A DNA stretch of 64,000 bases from Clostridia bacterium (GTDB lineage Bacteria; Bacillota; Clostridia; Lachnospirales; Lachnospiraceae): the NCBI GenBank assembly GCA_910576325.1, contig CAJTIM010000006.1, positions 1 through 64,000 of the forward strand, written 5' to 3'. The position numbers and the translations under genes were made by a program. Numbering within the stretch: the stretch's first letter is position 1; each line of letters begins with the position of its first letter. The notes beneath the pieces are model-generated. The model worked only from the letters and a program-made list of their open reading frames with translations. It was not told where the DNA came from and made no database searches. This document shows positions 45,766-55,095 of this stretch, piece by piece.

Positions 45766-46841
45766 TATGAAAATTCTCCTGTCATTTCCGTAGAAGCAAA
45801 ATCCGTTAATGGCAGCTTCACCGGAAGACCCGTCTTCTGGCTTTTGTAAATTGCAAGAACCAGTTCCAAAGCATTTCTTCCTGCCATTGCGTCCACATAC
45901 GGCTTCCGGTTTTCCTGTATGGCCTTAATCATATCCCCATACAAACTGCTGTGTCCATTTCCATAAACATTGCTTGTCTGTTCCTGAAGTTCCCTTTTCT
46001 GACTATCTGTATCATCTTCATCTGCAAACTGCCACACATCAATATTATTGGTTGATTTTCCCCCTACCTTTACGGTTCCCTTCTCTCCAAAAACGTATAA
46101 TGTCTCCTCCAGATTCTGCGGGTAGACATTCGTGGTCCCTTCAATAGTAGCAATTGCTCCATTTCTAAATTTTACCACGGCCATTCCCACATCCTCCGCC
46201 TCCAGGTAGTCATGAAACTGCTGGCGGGTTTGTCCGTACACTTCTTCCACTTCGTCCCCAAACATCCAACGAAGCAGATCTATCCCATGTATACACTGGT
46301 TCATCAGTGCTCCCCCATCAGAAGCCCATTTTCCCCGCCAGGGAGCCTGGGTATAATAATCTTCATTTCGATTCCAACGCACATGGATGGATCCGTGGGA
46401 CAACTTTCCGAACCTTCCCGCTTCCAGTGCTCCTCGAAGTTCCTGAACAGCCAAATTAAACCGGTTCTGATGACAGGCCGCAACTTTCACACCTCTTTCC
46501 TCAGATCGGCTAATAATTTCATCCGCATCCTGAATGCTCATGGCAATGGGTTTTTCAATGATGCAGTTTACTCCATGGTCAATACAATATAAGGCGATCT
46601 CTGCGTGAACGCCGCTTTCTGTGGCAATTCCTACTAGATCTATCTCATTTTCTGTCAGCATTTCTTTATAATTTGTATACCTTTTAACTGACTCACGATT
46701 CTCCAAATTTGCTTTATTAAATAATATATCTATTTTATCTAACTCTACATCACAAGCTGCTACAAACTCTAATTTATTTTTCAGCACAGCTTTTACATGG
46801 TTTATTGCTATACGACCACAACCAATAAGTGCATATTTCAT
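45765..46841 (-). CDS. wlbA: WbpB/WlbA-type UDP-GlcNAcA 3-dehydrogenase
   Basis: 358 aa Gfo/Idh/MocA oxidoreductase. [17 protein letters not shown] binds [12 protein letters not shown] is the catalytic Lys motif, CHQNRFN and [20 protein letters not shown] are the WlbA active-site segments. It oxidises C3 of UDP-GlcNAc-uronate, making the keto substrate for the WbpE enzyme at 32.7 kb. Confidence 0.88.
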   Translation of the reverse strand: MKYALIGCGRIAINHVKAVLKNKLEFVAACDVELDKIDILFNKANLENRESVKRYTNYKEMLTENEIDLVGIATESGVHAEIALYCIDHGVNCIIEKPIAMSIQDADEIISRSEERGVKVAACHQNRFNLAVQELRGALEAGRFGKLSHGSIHVRWNRNEDYYTQAPWRGKWASDGGALMNQCIHGIDLLRWMFGDEVEEVYGQTRQQFHDYLEAEDVGMAVVKFRNGAIATIEGTTNVYPQNLEETLYVFGEKGTVKVGGKSTNNIDVWQFADEDDTDSQKRELQEQTSNVYGNGHSSLYGDMIKAIQENRKPYVDAMAGRNALELVLAIYKSQKTGLPVKLPLTDFASTEMTGEFS

Positions 46842-46883
46842 TTTCTCCTCTTCCTTTCAAATCTGCATTTTTTCTAAATATTT

Positions 46884-47939
46884 TTATGTGTGTAAAACAC
46901 GAAGAATTTTTTCGCTGGCATGACCATCTCCATAGAGCCCTTCTTCCACATTGCGAGATCGCTTTTTGAACACAGCCTCGTAAAGATTATGACTGTCTAC
47001 CAAGATGTTTGCACCACATTCCACCAGCTCTCTCCAACTTGTATCCGGCATCAAAATACAGGCTTCTTTTCCTGCAAAGTAAGCCTCTTTTTGATATCCA
47101 CCGCTATCTGTAATTATTTTTAACGCATATTTTGTTAAGCCCATCAGATTAAGGTAGTCGATAGGCTCTATTACAAGAATATCTTTTAAATAAGAACCCA
47201 GCCCAAAATTTTCCACGCTTTTCCTTGTATGTGGATGAAAGGGAAACACAACTGGCAATTCTTTTGCTATCCTGCTTACCTCTGATAAAATACTCTCCAA
47301 AATCTCTTTGTTATCCACATTAAAATCTCTATGCAATGTCATAACGATATAATTTCCCTGAACTAAATGGAGTTTTTCCAGCAGCGAATACTCAAAAGAG
47401 GCTTCCATCTCTTTATATACATCATACATTACATCTCCAACAAAATGTACATTTTTAGAGATACCCTCTTTTCCCAGATTAATGACTCCCAACTGGCTGG
47501 AAGCAAAAAGCCAGTTGGAAATATGATCCGTTAAAACACGATTAATTTCTTCTGGCATGTCTTTCGGTTCCTGCCTTAAACCAGCTTCTATATGTGCTGC
47601 TTCAATTTTAAGCTTTGCACACACCAATGCTCCTGCCAGAGTAGAATTTGTATCTCCATAAAGTAAAGCAATATCAGGCAATTCCTTTAGCATTACTTTT
47701 TCCAACTCAATCATCATCTTAGCCGTCATTTCCAAATGACCTTTTCCATGTATACCCAGATTGTATTCTGGCTTTCTCATATTAAGGACATCGAAAAATA
47801 CCCCTGACATATTACTATCATAATGCTGGCCAGTATGTACGACAATCTCTTCTATGTCTGGATACTTTCTTATTTCTTTTTGGATAATTGCTTCTTTTAC
47901 AAATTGAGGACGGGCTCCTACGATAGATATTATTTTCAT
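46884..47939 (-). CDS. wbpI: WbpI-type UDP-diacetamido-glucuronate 2-epimerase
   Basis: 351 aa non-hydrolysing 2-epimerase fold. SIVGARPQFVKEAII, HTGQHYD, YGDTNSTLAGALVCAKL and EAGLRQEPKDMPEEINR bind UDP and carry the acidic active site. ITDSGGYQKEAYFAGK and MPDTSWRELVECGANILV fit the WbpI branch, although a WecB role on UDP-GlcNAc cannot be excluded from sequence alone. With its neighbours it would yield UDP-2,3-diacetamido-mannuronate. Confidence 0.85.
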   Translation of the reverse strand: MKIISIVGARPQFVKEAIIQKEIRKYPDIEEIVVHTGQHYDSNMSGVFFDVLNMRKPEYNLGIHGKGHLEMTAKMMIELEKVMLKELPDIALLYGDTNSTLAGALVCAKLKIEAAHIEAGLRQEPKDMPEEINRVLTDHISNWLFASSQLGVINLGKEGISKNVHFVGDVMYDVYKEMEASFEYSLLEKLHLVQGNYIVMTLHRDFNVDNKEILESILSEVSRIAKELPVVFPFHPHTRKSVENFGLGSYLKDILVIEPIDYLNLMGLTKYALKIITDSGGYQKEAYFAGKEACILMPDTSWRELVECGANILVDSHNLYEAVFKKRSRNVEEGLYGDGHASEKILRVLHT

Positions 47940-47978
47940 TTTGTCTCTCTTCCCAAAATCACTTTTTTACAATTCTAA

Positions 47979-49091
47979 TTAGGCATCTTGTATTTTTAAA
48001 TATATATTTAAAAGCTTTTTACTCTCTTCTTCCCAATTCCACATTTCTCGGATAATCTTTCTTCCTCTCTCCCCCATGTCAGAACACTCCTGTGGATTTT
48101 CAAGTAACCTGTTAATTGCATGGGAGATTTCTTCAATATTTAAGGGATCTACACATATTCCTACACCTTCTCTTTCCACTATCCTGTTATATGGAGAATC
48201 CGATATAATCACCGGCAAACCCATAGACATATATTCATAAACCTTTGTTGGCAGATTATCCATTTTGCCATATTGACCGCTATTTTTCAAAATGCTCATT
48301 CCTATTTTGGTCTTCTGATAAATCTCTCGTATTTCACACCAGTTCAGTTTCCCCCTATATTCTACAAATTCCATTTCCGGCATAGATAATATTTCGTTTT
48401 TATATTCTTCTGATGAAAATTCACCAGCCAATACCAATTTTACTTTCAATAAAGCCGCTGCTTTAATAAGATTTTTTATATTTCTCTGTTCTGAAAGTCC
48501 CCCTACATAACAAATGGAATCCTCTTTTATACAGTCTGCCTGGTAATGATCATAAAAAACTTTCATAGAAGGATAACCATTAATATATTCAACAATTCTG
48601 GTTTTTCCCTTTAAAGGATTATTCCCCTCAAAGCTGCAGGGAATGATTGCTGCATCCACATATCTCAATAGTCTTTTTTCCACCCACCCATATAATCTTG
48701 AGATAGCAGATCGCATAATAACCGGAATATATTCCTTCTCTTTTATTTGTAAAGAATAGTTTTCATGACTGTCAAAAACAACCTTCTTCCCTTCTTTTTT
48801 TAATCTTTTTGCAATTAACAGCAGTTCCGGATCATGCAAATGATAAATATCTGCCGAAATGCTCATAGCTGTATTTAAAATGCTTTTGTTTCCCTCAAAA
48901 ATTCTTTTCCATCTGGAACAATATTTTTTTCCTGTGGAATAAATGTCCACCCCTTCTTTTTTTTCATTTTCCAGTTCATCATGAACAATTAAATTTACCT
49001 TTAGCCCTGCCTCTCTCAAACTTTTACATTCCTTTAGAAAAATTCGATCATCATAGCGATCATGGGCACTTGTGACATGACAAATATTCAT
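47979..49091 (-). CDS. GT4-like glycosyltransferase
   Basis: 370 aa. ICHVTSAHDRYDDRIFLKEC at the start and YHLHDPELLLIAKRLKKEGK in the N-domain are typical of a GT4 branch found in enterobacterial-common-antigen-like and capsule loci. KVYEYMSMGLPVIISDSPY near residue 295 gives the C-domain. It directly follows wbpI in transcription order opposite, so it may use the uronic acid donor; this is inference. Confidence 0.82.
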   Translation of the reverse strand: MNICHVTSAHDRYDDRIFLKECKSLREAGLKVNLIVHDELENEKKEGVDIYSTGKKYCSRWKRIFEGNKSILNTAMSISADIYHLHDPELLLIAKRLKKEGKKVVFDSHENYSLQIKEKEYIPVIMRSAISRLYGWVEKRLLRYVDAAIIPCSFEGNNPLKGKTRIVEYINGYPSMKVFYDHYQADCIKEDSICYVGGLSEQRNIKNLIKAAALLKVKLVLAGEFSSEEYKNEILSMPEMEFVEYRGKLNWCEIREIYQKTKIGMSILKNSGQYGKMDNLPTKVYEYMSMGLPVIISDSPYNRIVEREGVGICVDPLNIEEISHAINRLLENPQECSDMGERGRKIIREMWNWEEESKKLLNIYLKIQDA

Positions 49092-49107
49092 CTAAATTCC
49101 CCCATGT

Positions 49108-50052
49108 TTACTTGTAACCTAAAATCTTTTTAATCCTGGGCTTAAGTAAATCCAAGAACTGCCCCAAGACTGACAGCTTTTTAATTTCATAATTGATAAT
49201 GAATTCTCCACCAAAGGCTCTGAAAAAAGTCTCTATCCCTTCTATCATTGAGCCTTCAAAATCAAATGCCTTTGAAACCTTTGCCGCAAACTGAATTCCT
49301 TCCCACAGTATTAGCGTCTGTGCTCCGCTTGACCGAAATTCCGGATTACTTCCGGAAATGAGATAATAACATACATTTTTATCATAAACAAAATAGGAGC
49401 TGGCATGTACATTGCCGTTTTCATCTATCGCAGATAACATTTTACCAGCATTCCTTTTCTCGCACTCTGAAACAATTTCCTGTATCAGTTGTTTTGATAT
49501 TGGATATTTGCGATTCTGATTTTTAAAGGTCATTTCCAGTATTCCATATAACTGATCTACATCAACCTCATCATGGATAATAACTTTATTCCTTGCACTC
49601 TTGATATTCTTTTTTACAACCTTCGCAAAATTGGCATATACCTTATCTGTGTCTGACAGATCATTGATTCTGTAAGAACAAAAAGGTGTAATTGTAAAAC
49701 CATTCCAATGGTAAGGAAGTATATAGGAACAATGTGTATCGAGACATATGCGGATATTCCTTGCTCTGGGAAGCTGATTTAATATTTGATTTATGATATC
49801 TTTTTGTTCTGCAAGATGTTTATTCCCCTGATCCTTTCCTGCATTTGCCGTCCATATGCCCAATGTCTGTGTTAATTTGGGCATTTGAATATCATAACCA
49901 AGAGCACTTTTTTTATATACATATGGCAGACGGGCTTTTATTTGTCCATTCTCTTCTAAGCATATCTCTCTCCAAGAATTCTTTGCAACAATATCCAGCC
50001 ACCATGGCTGCTCGAACACACTATTCGCATACTCTGTTATTTTCGTATCCAC
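49108..50052 (-). CDS. GNAT-type (FemAB/BioF2-like) acyl- or aminoacyltransferase
   Basis: 314 aa. EQPWWLDIVAKNSWREICLEE at the start and VKKNIKSARNKVIIHDEVD near residue 145 are the usual marks of the double-GNAT FemAB-like group. YFVYDKNVCYYLISGSNPEF and FDFEGSMIEGIETFFRAFGG near residue 260 close the fold. Members of this group in capsule loci are thought to add an acyl or amino acid to an amino sugar. GTG start with GGAG upstream, overlapping the deacetylase-like gene by 32 nt. Confidence 0.7.
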   Translation of the reverse strand: MDTKITEYANSVFEQPWWLDIVAKNSWREICLEENGQIKARLPYVYKKSALGYDIQMPKLTQTLGIWTANAGKDQGNKHLAEQKDIINQILNQLPRARNIRICLDTHCSYILPYHWNGFTITPFCSYRINDLSDTDKVYANFAKVVKKNIKSARNKVIIHDEVDVDQLYGILEMTFKNQNRKYPISKQLIQEIVSECEKRNAGKMLSAIDENGNVHASSYFVYDKNVCYYLISGSNPEFRSSGAQTLILWEGIQFAAKVSKAFDFEGSMIEGIETFFRAFGGEFIINYEIKKLSVLGQFLDLLKPRIKKILGYK

Positions 50053-50860
50053 TACTATGCTCCAATTCTTTTATAGCCTCTTTAAAAGAAATAAATTCAA
50101 ACCCCTGTTCTTTCAAATACTGAACCAACCAGCAGTACCACTCTTTTTCCTGAGGATAACATCCGGAATTATAATAATAATCATGAAAAAGTATTGTACA
50201 GTAGGGAAGTCCCTGTGCTTTCACTTTATCAAGAATCCGAATTGTATTTTTCCGGCTTTGTTCTGTGTCACCCGTTACCAGAACATATCCATCCATGATA
50301 TGCAGAGGAAATTCCCACATATTATTAATTTTATATGGACCAGACATGTTGCTGCCTTTTTTATCAAACTCTGTAGAGTCAAACACATACCCAATCTCAT
50401 CTAATTTTCTAAATGTTTCTTCATCTTTTCTCACATAATGCATTCGGATTCCATATGGAAAGTCTCCTACAATACTTTTGAATATCCTATATTCCTCCTG
50501 CATCTTATGAGTATCCGAAAATTCAATCCCATGCACACCTACATCGAACCTCTGAGATAGTACATAACTGATCATTTTTCTGGCTGATGTTATGCTGTAT
50601 GACATCCCAAGACCATGTTTCATTCCAAAGAAAAAAGTGGAGGGAATGTTGTGATCTCTGTCAAATCCTAATACTTCTTCTGTATAATTCCATTTTTTTT
50701 GGAAGCCATATAACAATCTCTGAACAAAAACAGAACCTTTTATTTGTCTTCTACATAATTGTATAAAGCTTCGAACCCACAATTTGGGAATAATCAGATC
50801 ATGAACCCAGTGCTCTGTTGCATATAAGTGATCTACATCATGGGAAATTATTATTTTCAT
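50021..50860 (-). CDS. Polysaccharide-deacetylase-like (CE4-related) protein
   Basis: 279 aa. IISHDVDHL at the start is the metal Asp motif. STFFFGMKHG, FDVGVHGIEFSDT near residue 120 (His), GIRMHYVRKDEET near residue 150 and ILFHDYYYNSG near residue 230 complete the pattern. Probably an N-deacetylase acting on an intermediate, so that the following GNAT gene could re-acylate it; this pairing is inference. Confidence 0.72.
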   Translation of the reverse strand: MKIIISHDVDHLYATEHWVHDLIIPKLWVRSFIQLCRRQIKGSVFVQRLLYGFQKKWNYTEEVLGFDRDHNIPSTFFFGMKHGLGMSYSITSARKMISYVLSQRFDVGVHGIEFSDTHKMQEEYRIFKSIVGDFPYGIRMHYVRKDEETFRKLDEIGYVFDSTEFDKKGSNMSGPYKINNMWEFPLHIMDGYVLVTGDTEQSRKNTIRILDKVKAQGLPYCTILFHDYYYNSGCYPQEKEWYCWLVQYLKEQGFEFISFKEAIKELEHSSGYENNRVCE

Positions 50861-50868
50861 AGCATCCT

Positions 50869-52188
50869 TTACAATGTTTCAATATTATCTCTGTTCCTAA
50901 TATTTTTCATTACATTTTTCGTATCAAAAACAGCTACTGCGTGCTTTTGTATCAATTCATAATCCACATTCGTATGTGCTGCCGTTATCACCAGCAGATC
51001 ATATGATTCAATTACCGTTCCTGTCAGTTCCGGAATTCCTTTCTTAATCATTCCATGCCTCTTATACTGAGGGATCCAGGGATCATAAAAGTCAACTTCA
51101 GCGTTTACTTTTACAAATTCATCAATTACCTCAAGAGCAGGACTCTCCCGATAATCATCAATATCCTGTTTGTAAGCCACCCCTACCACAAGCACTTTTG
51201 AACCATTCAATGCTTTTTTAAAACGGTTCAGAATCTTTCCTGCCCGCTCTACACAATATTCCGGCATTCGATCGTTGATCATCATAGAACTCTCTATCAT
51301 GGACGTATGGAAGCCATATTCTCTCGCTTTCCAGGACAGATAGTAGGGATCCAGGGGAATACAATGCCCTCCAAGACCCGGTCCCGGATAAAACGCCTGA
51401 AACCCATAGGGTTTTGACTTTGCCGCTTCAATTACCTCCCAGATACTGATTCCCATCCGATTGCAGAGAATCGTCAATTCATTTACAAGACCAATGTTAA
51501 TATTGCGATAAGTATTTTCCAGGATTTTTTCCATCTCTGCTATGGCCGGAGATGATACCTCAAACACATCGCTCTCCAGTACAGCCCGATACATTGCCGC
51601 TATAACCTCTGTGGCATCCTTTCCAATTCCCCCCACAACCTTAGGCGTATTTTTTGTCTTGTAGATTAAGTTGCCCGGATCCACCCGTTCCGGAGAAAAG
51701 CCCAGATAAAAATCCACACCGCATTTCAGCCCGGATCCTTTTTCCAGAATCGTCTTTACCAGTTCTTCCGTAGTTCCGGGATAGGTTGTTGACTCCAATA
51801 CAACGATCGTCTCTCTTGTGAGATACTTTGCAATTTCCTCTGTAGAAGATTTCACATAGCTGATATCCGGCTGCTGATGTTTGTCCAGTGGTGTAGGAAC
51901 ACAGATTGCAATAAAATCCACTTCTTTCACAAAAGAAAAATTGGTTGTCGCTTTTAACATTCCGGCTTCAACCAACTTCTTTAAATCACTGTCGACCACA
52001 TCCCCAATATAATTATGGCCCTTATTTACCAAATCTACTTTTTCTGACTGAACGTCAAAACCAATGGTTTTGAATCCGGCCTTCGCTTTCTCTACAGCCA
52101 AAGGAAGGCCTACATAGCCAAGGCCTACAACTCCTACCTCTATCTCCTTATTTTCTATTTTTTTTAATAATTTTTCTTTCATTTTCAT
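50869..52188 (-). CDS. wbpA: WbpA-type UDP-GlcNAc 6-dehydrogenase
   Basis: 439 aa. VGVVGLGYVGLPLAVEKAKAG binds NAD. CVPTPLDKHQQPDISYV, LESTTYPGTTEELV and GFSPERVDPGN follow. AFYPGPGLGGHCIPLDPYYL near residue 270 has the catalytic Cys in the form typical of the WbpA/TviB group. It makes UDP-GlcNAc-uronate, the entry to the diacetamido-uronic acid pathway whose other steps are at 45-48 kb and 32.7 kb. Confidence 0.9.
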   Translation of the reverse strand: MKMKEKLLKKIENKEIEVGVVGLGYVGLPLAVEKAKAGFKTIGFDVQSEKVDLVNKGHNYIGDVVDSDLKKLVEAGMLKATTNFSFVKEVDFIAICVPTPLDKHQQPDISYVKSSTEEIAKYLTRETIVVLESTTYPGTTEELVKTILEKGSGLKCGVDFYLGFSPERVDPGNLIYKTKNTPKVVGGIGKDATEVIAAMYRAVLESDVFEVSSPAIAEMEKILENTYRNINIGLVNELTILCNRMGISIWEVIEAAKSKPYGFQAFYPGPGLGGHCIPLDPYYLSWKAREYGFHTSMIESSMMINDRMPEYCVERAGKILNRFKKALNGSKVLVVGVAYKQDIDDYRESPALEVIDEFVKVNAEVDFYDPWIPQYKRHGMIKKGIPELTGTVIESYDLLVITAAHTNVDYELIQKHAVAVFDTKNVMKNIRNRDNIETL

Positions 52189-52196
52189 CCATCCCC

Positions 52197-53426
52197 TTAT
52201 TGTGAATAAAATAATTTTTCAAACGTTTCTGCCAAAACATGATAATTATAATACTTTACAACCGCTTCTTTTCCTCTCTGCCCCATCTTCTCTCTCTCTT
52301 CCTGAGGCATGCCGTATAAATTCTGTATTGCCTGCTGTATATCCGCTGTCTTTCCGCTTCTTACCATAAACCCACACTGATATACTTCTACTGGACACTG
52401 TGGTACATTCAATGCACACAGAATCGGTTTCCCTGCCATCATGGAATCATACATTTTATTCAGGCTTACTCCGAATCGATATAACTTCGAATCCAGTCCC
52501 CCCATATAGCAGCAGTCAAAATATCCCAGCAAATCTCTAACACAGGATTTTCGAACTGTATCCAGGAAAAAAACATTCTCTATTTTTTCTGTCCGTACTC
52601 TTTCCACCAGCCTTGACTTTTCTATACCATTTCCTACAAGGACAAAGACTGCATTCTGAATTTCCATCGTCTTTGCCGTATCAAGCAAAATGTCCAAAGC
52701 ATTGGACAAAGCATGCCCGCCAAAATATCCTACAATAAACTTCCCCTCTTTTTTCAAAGTCTTCAGTAAGTTTTGATGTTGTTCCGGTATCTGCTCCCCA
52801 TGTTCCCATTCCTCAAGAACAATTCCATTCTGAATGTTTACAAATTTATGGGCTGCCATCCCATGACTCATCATATATTCTTTTGCACAGGGAAGAAGTG
52901 ATACTACATGCTCGGAATGTCGGTATGCGGAATTTTCCCCTATCTGCATAAGCATTACAAAGGGATTGCTTTTTTTCATTCCCCCCAGTTCTATCAAGGT
53001 AGCCGGCCACATGTCATGAACTTCGTGAATCAGCTTTGCATTGGACAGCTTCCGAATCTTCTGGCCTGCAAAGGTATCCAAAGGATATGTTGAAGATGTA
53101 ATAACGACATCCGGTTTCATGCTTTTGGCAATTCGCCTTGCATTCCACCACAATTTCCCCACAAAGCGAAACATAGTAAGAGCCCGTCCGATTCCATTTC
53201 CTCTATATCGCCCTGTTTTTACCCAACAGAAAGAAAGCCCGTCTATCATCTCCTTTTGGAAGCTCTTCTTTACATCCGGATTTTTTATCCGCAGATGAGA
53301 ATAGTCACCGGCAATAATCGTCACATGATGCCCCATTTTTAACCATTCCTGGGCAAAATAATAGGGCCGGAACTCCATCCCCAGTTCAAGATTCCCGGCA
53401 TAGTGATTTAAATATAAAATATTCAT
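52197..53426 (-). CDS. GT4 (WbuB-like) glycosyltransferase
   Basis: 409 aa from ATG 53426, placed after the stop of the upstream gene. ILYLNHYAGNLELGMEFRPY and YYFAQEWLKMGHHVTIIAGD at the start, IHEVHDMWPATLIELGGM near residue 140 and YFDCCYMGGLDSKLYRFGVS near residue 300 match the WbuB-type transferases that act early in O-antigen assembly. It lies three genes after the initiating transferase, so it may add the second sugar. Confidence 0.82.
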   Translation of the reverse strand: MNILYLNHYAGNLELGMEFRPYYFAQEWLKMGHHVTIIAGDYSHLRIKNPDVKKSFQKEMIDGLSFCWVKTGRYRGNGIGRALTMFRFVGKLWWNARRIAKSMKPDVVITSSTYPLDTFAGQKIRKLSNAKLIHEVHDMWPATLIELGGMKKSNPFVMLMQIGENSAYRHSEHVVSLLPCAKEYMMSHGMAAHKFVNIQNGIVLEEWEHGEQIPEQHQNLLKTLKKEGKFIVGYFGGHALSNALDILLDTAKTMEIQNAVFVLVGNGIEKSRLVERVRTEKIENVFFLDTVRKSCVRDLLGYFDCCYMGGLDSKLYRFGVSLNKMYDSMMAGKPILCALNVPQCPVEVYQCGFMVRSGKTADIQQAIQNLYGMPQEEREKMGQRGKEAVVKYYNYHVLAETFEKLFYSQ

Positions 53427-53442
53427 TTCTTTGACAAGCCCC

Positions 53443-54276
53443 TTAATCTTTTTCTCCTCTTGCAATTTCCTCCATCAATAAGACTGCATAAAGCTTTTTA
53501 AATATATTGCCTTTTAATTTTCGAATCCCCTTTCTCAGCGGATATAACACAGCAACTATCACACCTACTCCTCTTCTGTATTTTATATTCAGCTTCGCAT
53601 AGGCTTTACGAAATCCAAAATATTTCTCCAAGTAATCCTGGAAGTTCGTTTCATGAAAAATGCTTCTCTCCCCATCTGACAAATAATATCCTTTCTCTAT
53701 TTGAGGATTGTAATCTTCACAGATTTTCGCCATAATTGCTGCATTGATTCCCAATTTTTCAAGTATTGGCATTGTTTTCAGCTCACTGAGCTGTGCATAG
53801 CTCTCATGCTCTATTAAAACTGCAAACCCTCCGATTTTATCGCTATCCTTCTCAAATGCTCCATAAATAATCCTCTTATTCTTCTTCCAATTTTCTACAG
53901 AACGAACAAACTCAGAGCTTTCAACAGATGGTCTGTATTCCATTGGATATGCACAAAAAGCTTCTCTCAAGACCTTATAAAGTTCTTCGATATAAATACC
54001 AGGATCGATTACTTGAACATCAAAATTTTTTCTGCCTTTATTAATCTCATATCTCCGCTTAGCTTTTAGCTTGCTAATATCAAATAAAGTATCTTTGATA
54101 CAATACCACCAGGATGTTTCATGCACACAGTCAAACTCCGATGTCCAGCGTGCAAATAATACCAGCCCTTTCTCACTTTTCCAAATACTCCTTGTTCTCA
54201 AAGGTTCCAAATCTGCCTGCTCATGTGGTGCATTTCCTGGCAGAATAGCATGGTTATAATAGATCCAATTCTTCAA
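53443..54276 (-). CDS. GNAT-fold (FemAB-like) protein of unknown role
   Basis: 277 aa. FDCVHETSWWYCIKDTLFDI and KLKAKRRYEINKGRKNFDV in the first 90 residues resemble the FemAB-like group, and KIGGFAVLIEHESYAQLSEL is a GNAT core strand-loop. No clear acetyl-CoA loop is visible. The C-terminus is basic and may sit on the membrane. It overlaps the sugar transferase gene by 4 nt. Possibly an acyltransferase for the amino sugar made by the PglE/PglF-like enzymes. Confidence 0.55.
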   Translation of the reverse strand: MKNWIYYNHAILPGNAPHEQADLEPLRTRSIWKSEKGLVLFARWTSEFDCVHETSWWYCIKDTLFDISKLKAKRRYEINKGRKNFDVQVIDPGIYIEELYKVLREAFCAYPMEYRPSVESSEFVRSVENWKKNKRIIYGAFEKDSDKIGGFAVLIEHESYAQLSELKTMPILEKLGINAAIMAKICEDYNPQIEKGYYLSDGERSIFHETNFQDYLEKYFGFRKAYAKLNIKYRRGVGVIVAVLYPLRKGIRKLKGNIFKKLYAVLLMEEIARGEKD

Positions 54277-55094
54277 CTGTTACTCCCCTGTTCAGTTATT
54301 TTCTGAGCTTCTAGTTGTCCAACAGCATACTCCTTTTCATTGATACGGCCCTTGCGCAGCAAATAATCCCCATAATCTTCTGCAGTTGCCATTCCATCTG
54401 TATGGATCCCCTCTCTTCTAAACACGTTTTTTACAGTTCGAAGTAAAATTATGAAATCTCCCCATAATGTAATTTTTCTGATATATTGAATATCAAAATC
54501 CAATTTATCCTCCCAGGAAATCCCATTACGCCCATTTACCTGTGCCAATCCAGTCAATCCCTGCTTCACATAATGTCTTTTCCTCTGCTCTGTAGTCATA
54601 AAAACCATATCTCGAACAAGCTGAGGTCTTGGTCCAACAATACTCATATCACCTTTTAATATATTAAATAATTCTGGAAGCTCATCTAAACTGGTATCTC
54701 TAAGTTTCCTTCCAAATGCAGTTAATCTAATCTCATCAGGAAGCAGCTTTCCTTCCATATCCCGTTCATCTGTCATAGAACGAAACTTATACATTTCAAA
54801 AATTCGTTCATTTTTTCCCGGCCTTAACTGCTTAAAAATAATTGGACTGCCAAGCTTAAGTCGAACCAAAATTCCTGTCACCAACAGAACCGGAGAAAGC
54901 AAAATAATAGACATCAGCGACAAAGCAAAATCCATAGGGCGCTTAAAATATTTTTCATAAACACCATAAGGTTTATGTATACATGTCCTATCATATCGTT
55001 TTAGAAAAACTGTTTTCTCAACAAGCGAGACAACAAATCCCAAGATTAAAGCAGCCAAACTAAAAACGCTTAATACTTTAACTAATTTTTTCAT
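54273..55094 (-). CDS. Initiating polyprenyl-phosphate sugar-1-phosphate transferase (cluster B)
   Basis: About 273 aa. An N-terminal hydrophobic segment (VLSVFSLAALILGFVVSLVE) comes before the PglC-like core: membrane segment MDFALSLMSIILLSPVLLVT, EMYKFRSMTDERD, TSLDELPELFNILKGDMSIV, GPRPQL, and KQGLTGLAQVNGRN. It starts the cluster B repeat unit on undecaprenyl phosphate. I prefer ATG 55094, with AGGTG upstream and only a 2-nt gap past the neighbour's stop. Next to a PglE-like aminotransferase, the first sugar may be a 4-amino-6-deoxy or bacillosamine-type residue. Confidence 0.88.
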   Translation of the reverse strand: MKKLVKVLSVFSLAALILGFVVSLVEKTVFLKRYDRTCIHKPYGVYEKYFKRPMDFALSLMSIILLSPVLLVTGILVRLKLGSPIIFKQLRPGKNERIFEMYKFRSMTDERDMEGKLLPDEIRLTAFGRKLRDTSLDELPELFNILKGDMSIVGPRPQLVRDMVFMTTEQRKRHYVKQGLTGLAQVNGRNGISWEDKLDFDIQYIRKITLWGDFIILLRTVKNVFRREGIHTDGMATAEDYGDYLLRKGRINEKEYAVGQLEAQKITEQGSNS

Positions 55095-55095
55095 C

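Noticed and set aside
52978..52985. C6/G6 runs (also near 9530, 10560 and 51630) and the G7 run at 4636-4642 as phase-variable tracts
   Set aside because: Too short compared with the G9 and G10 runs and all in frame; chance occurrence is likely.
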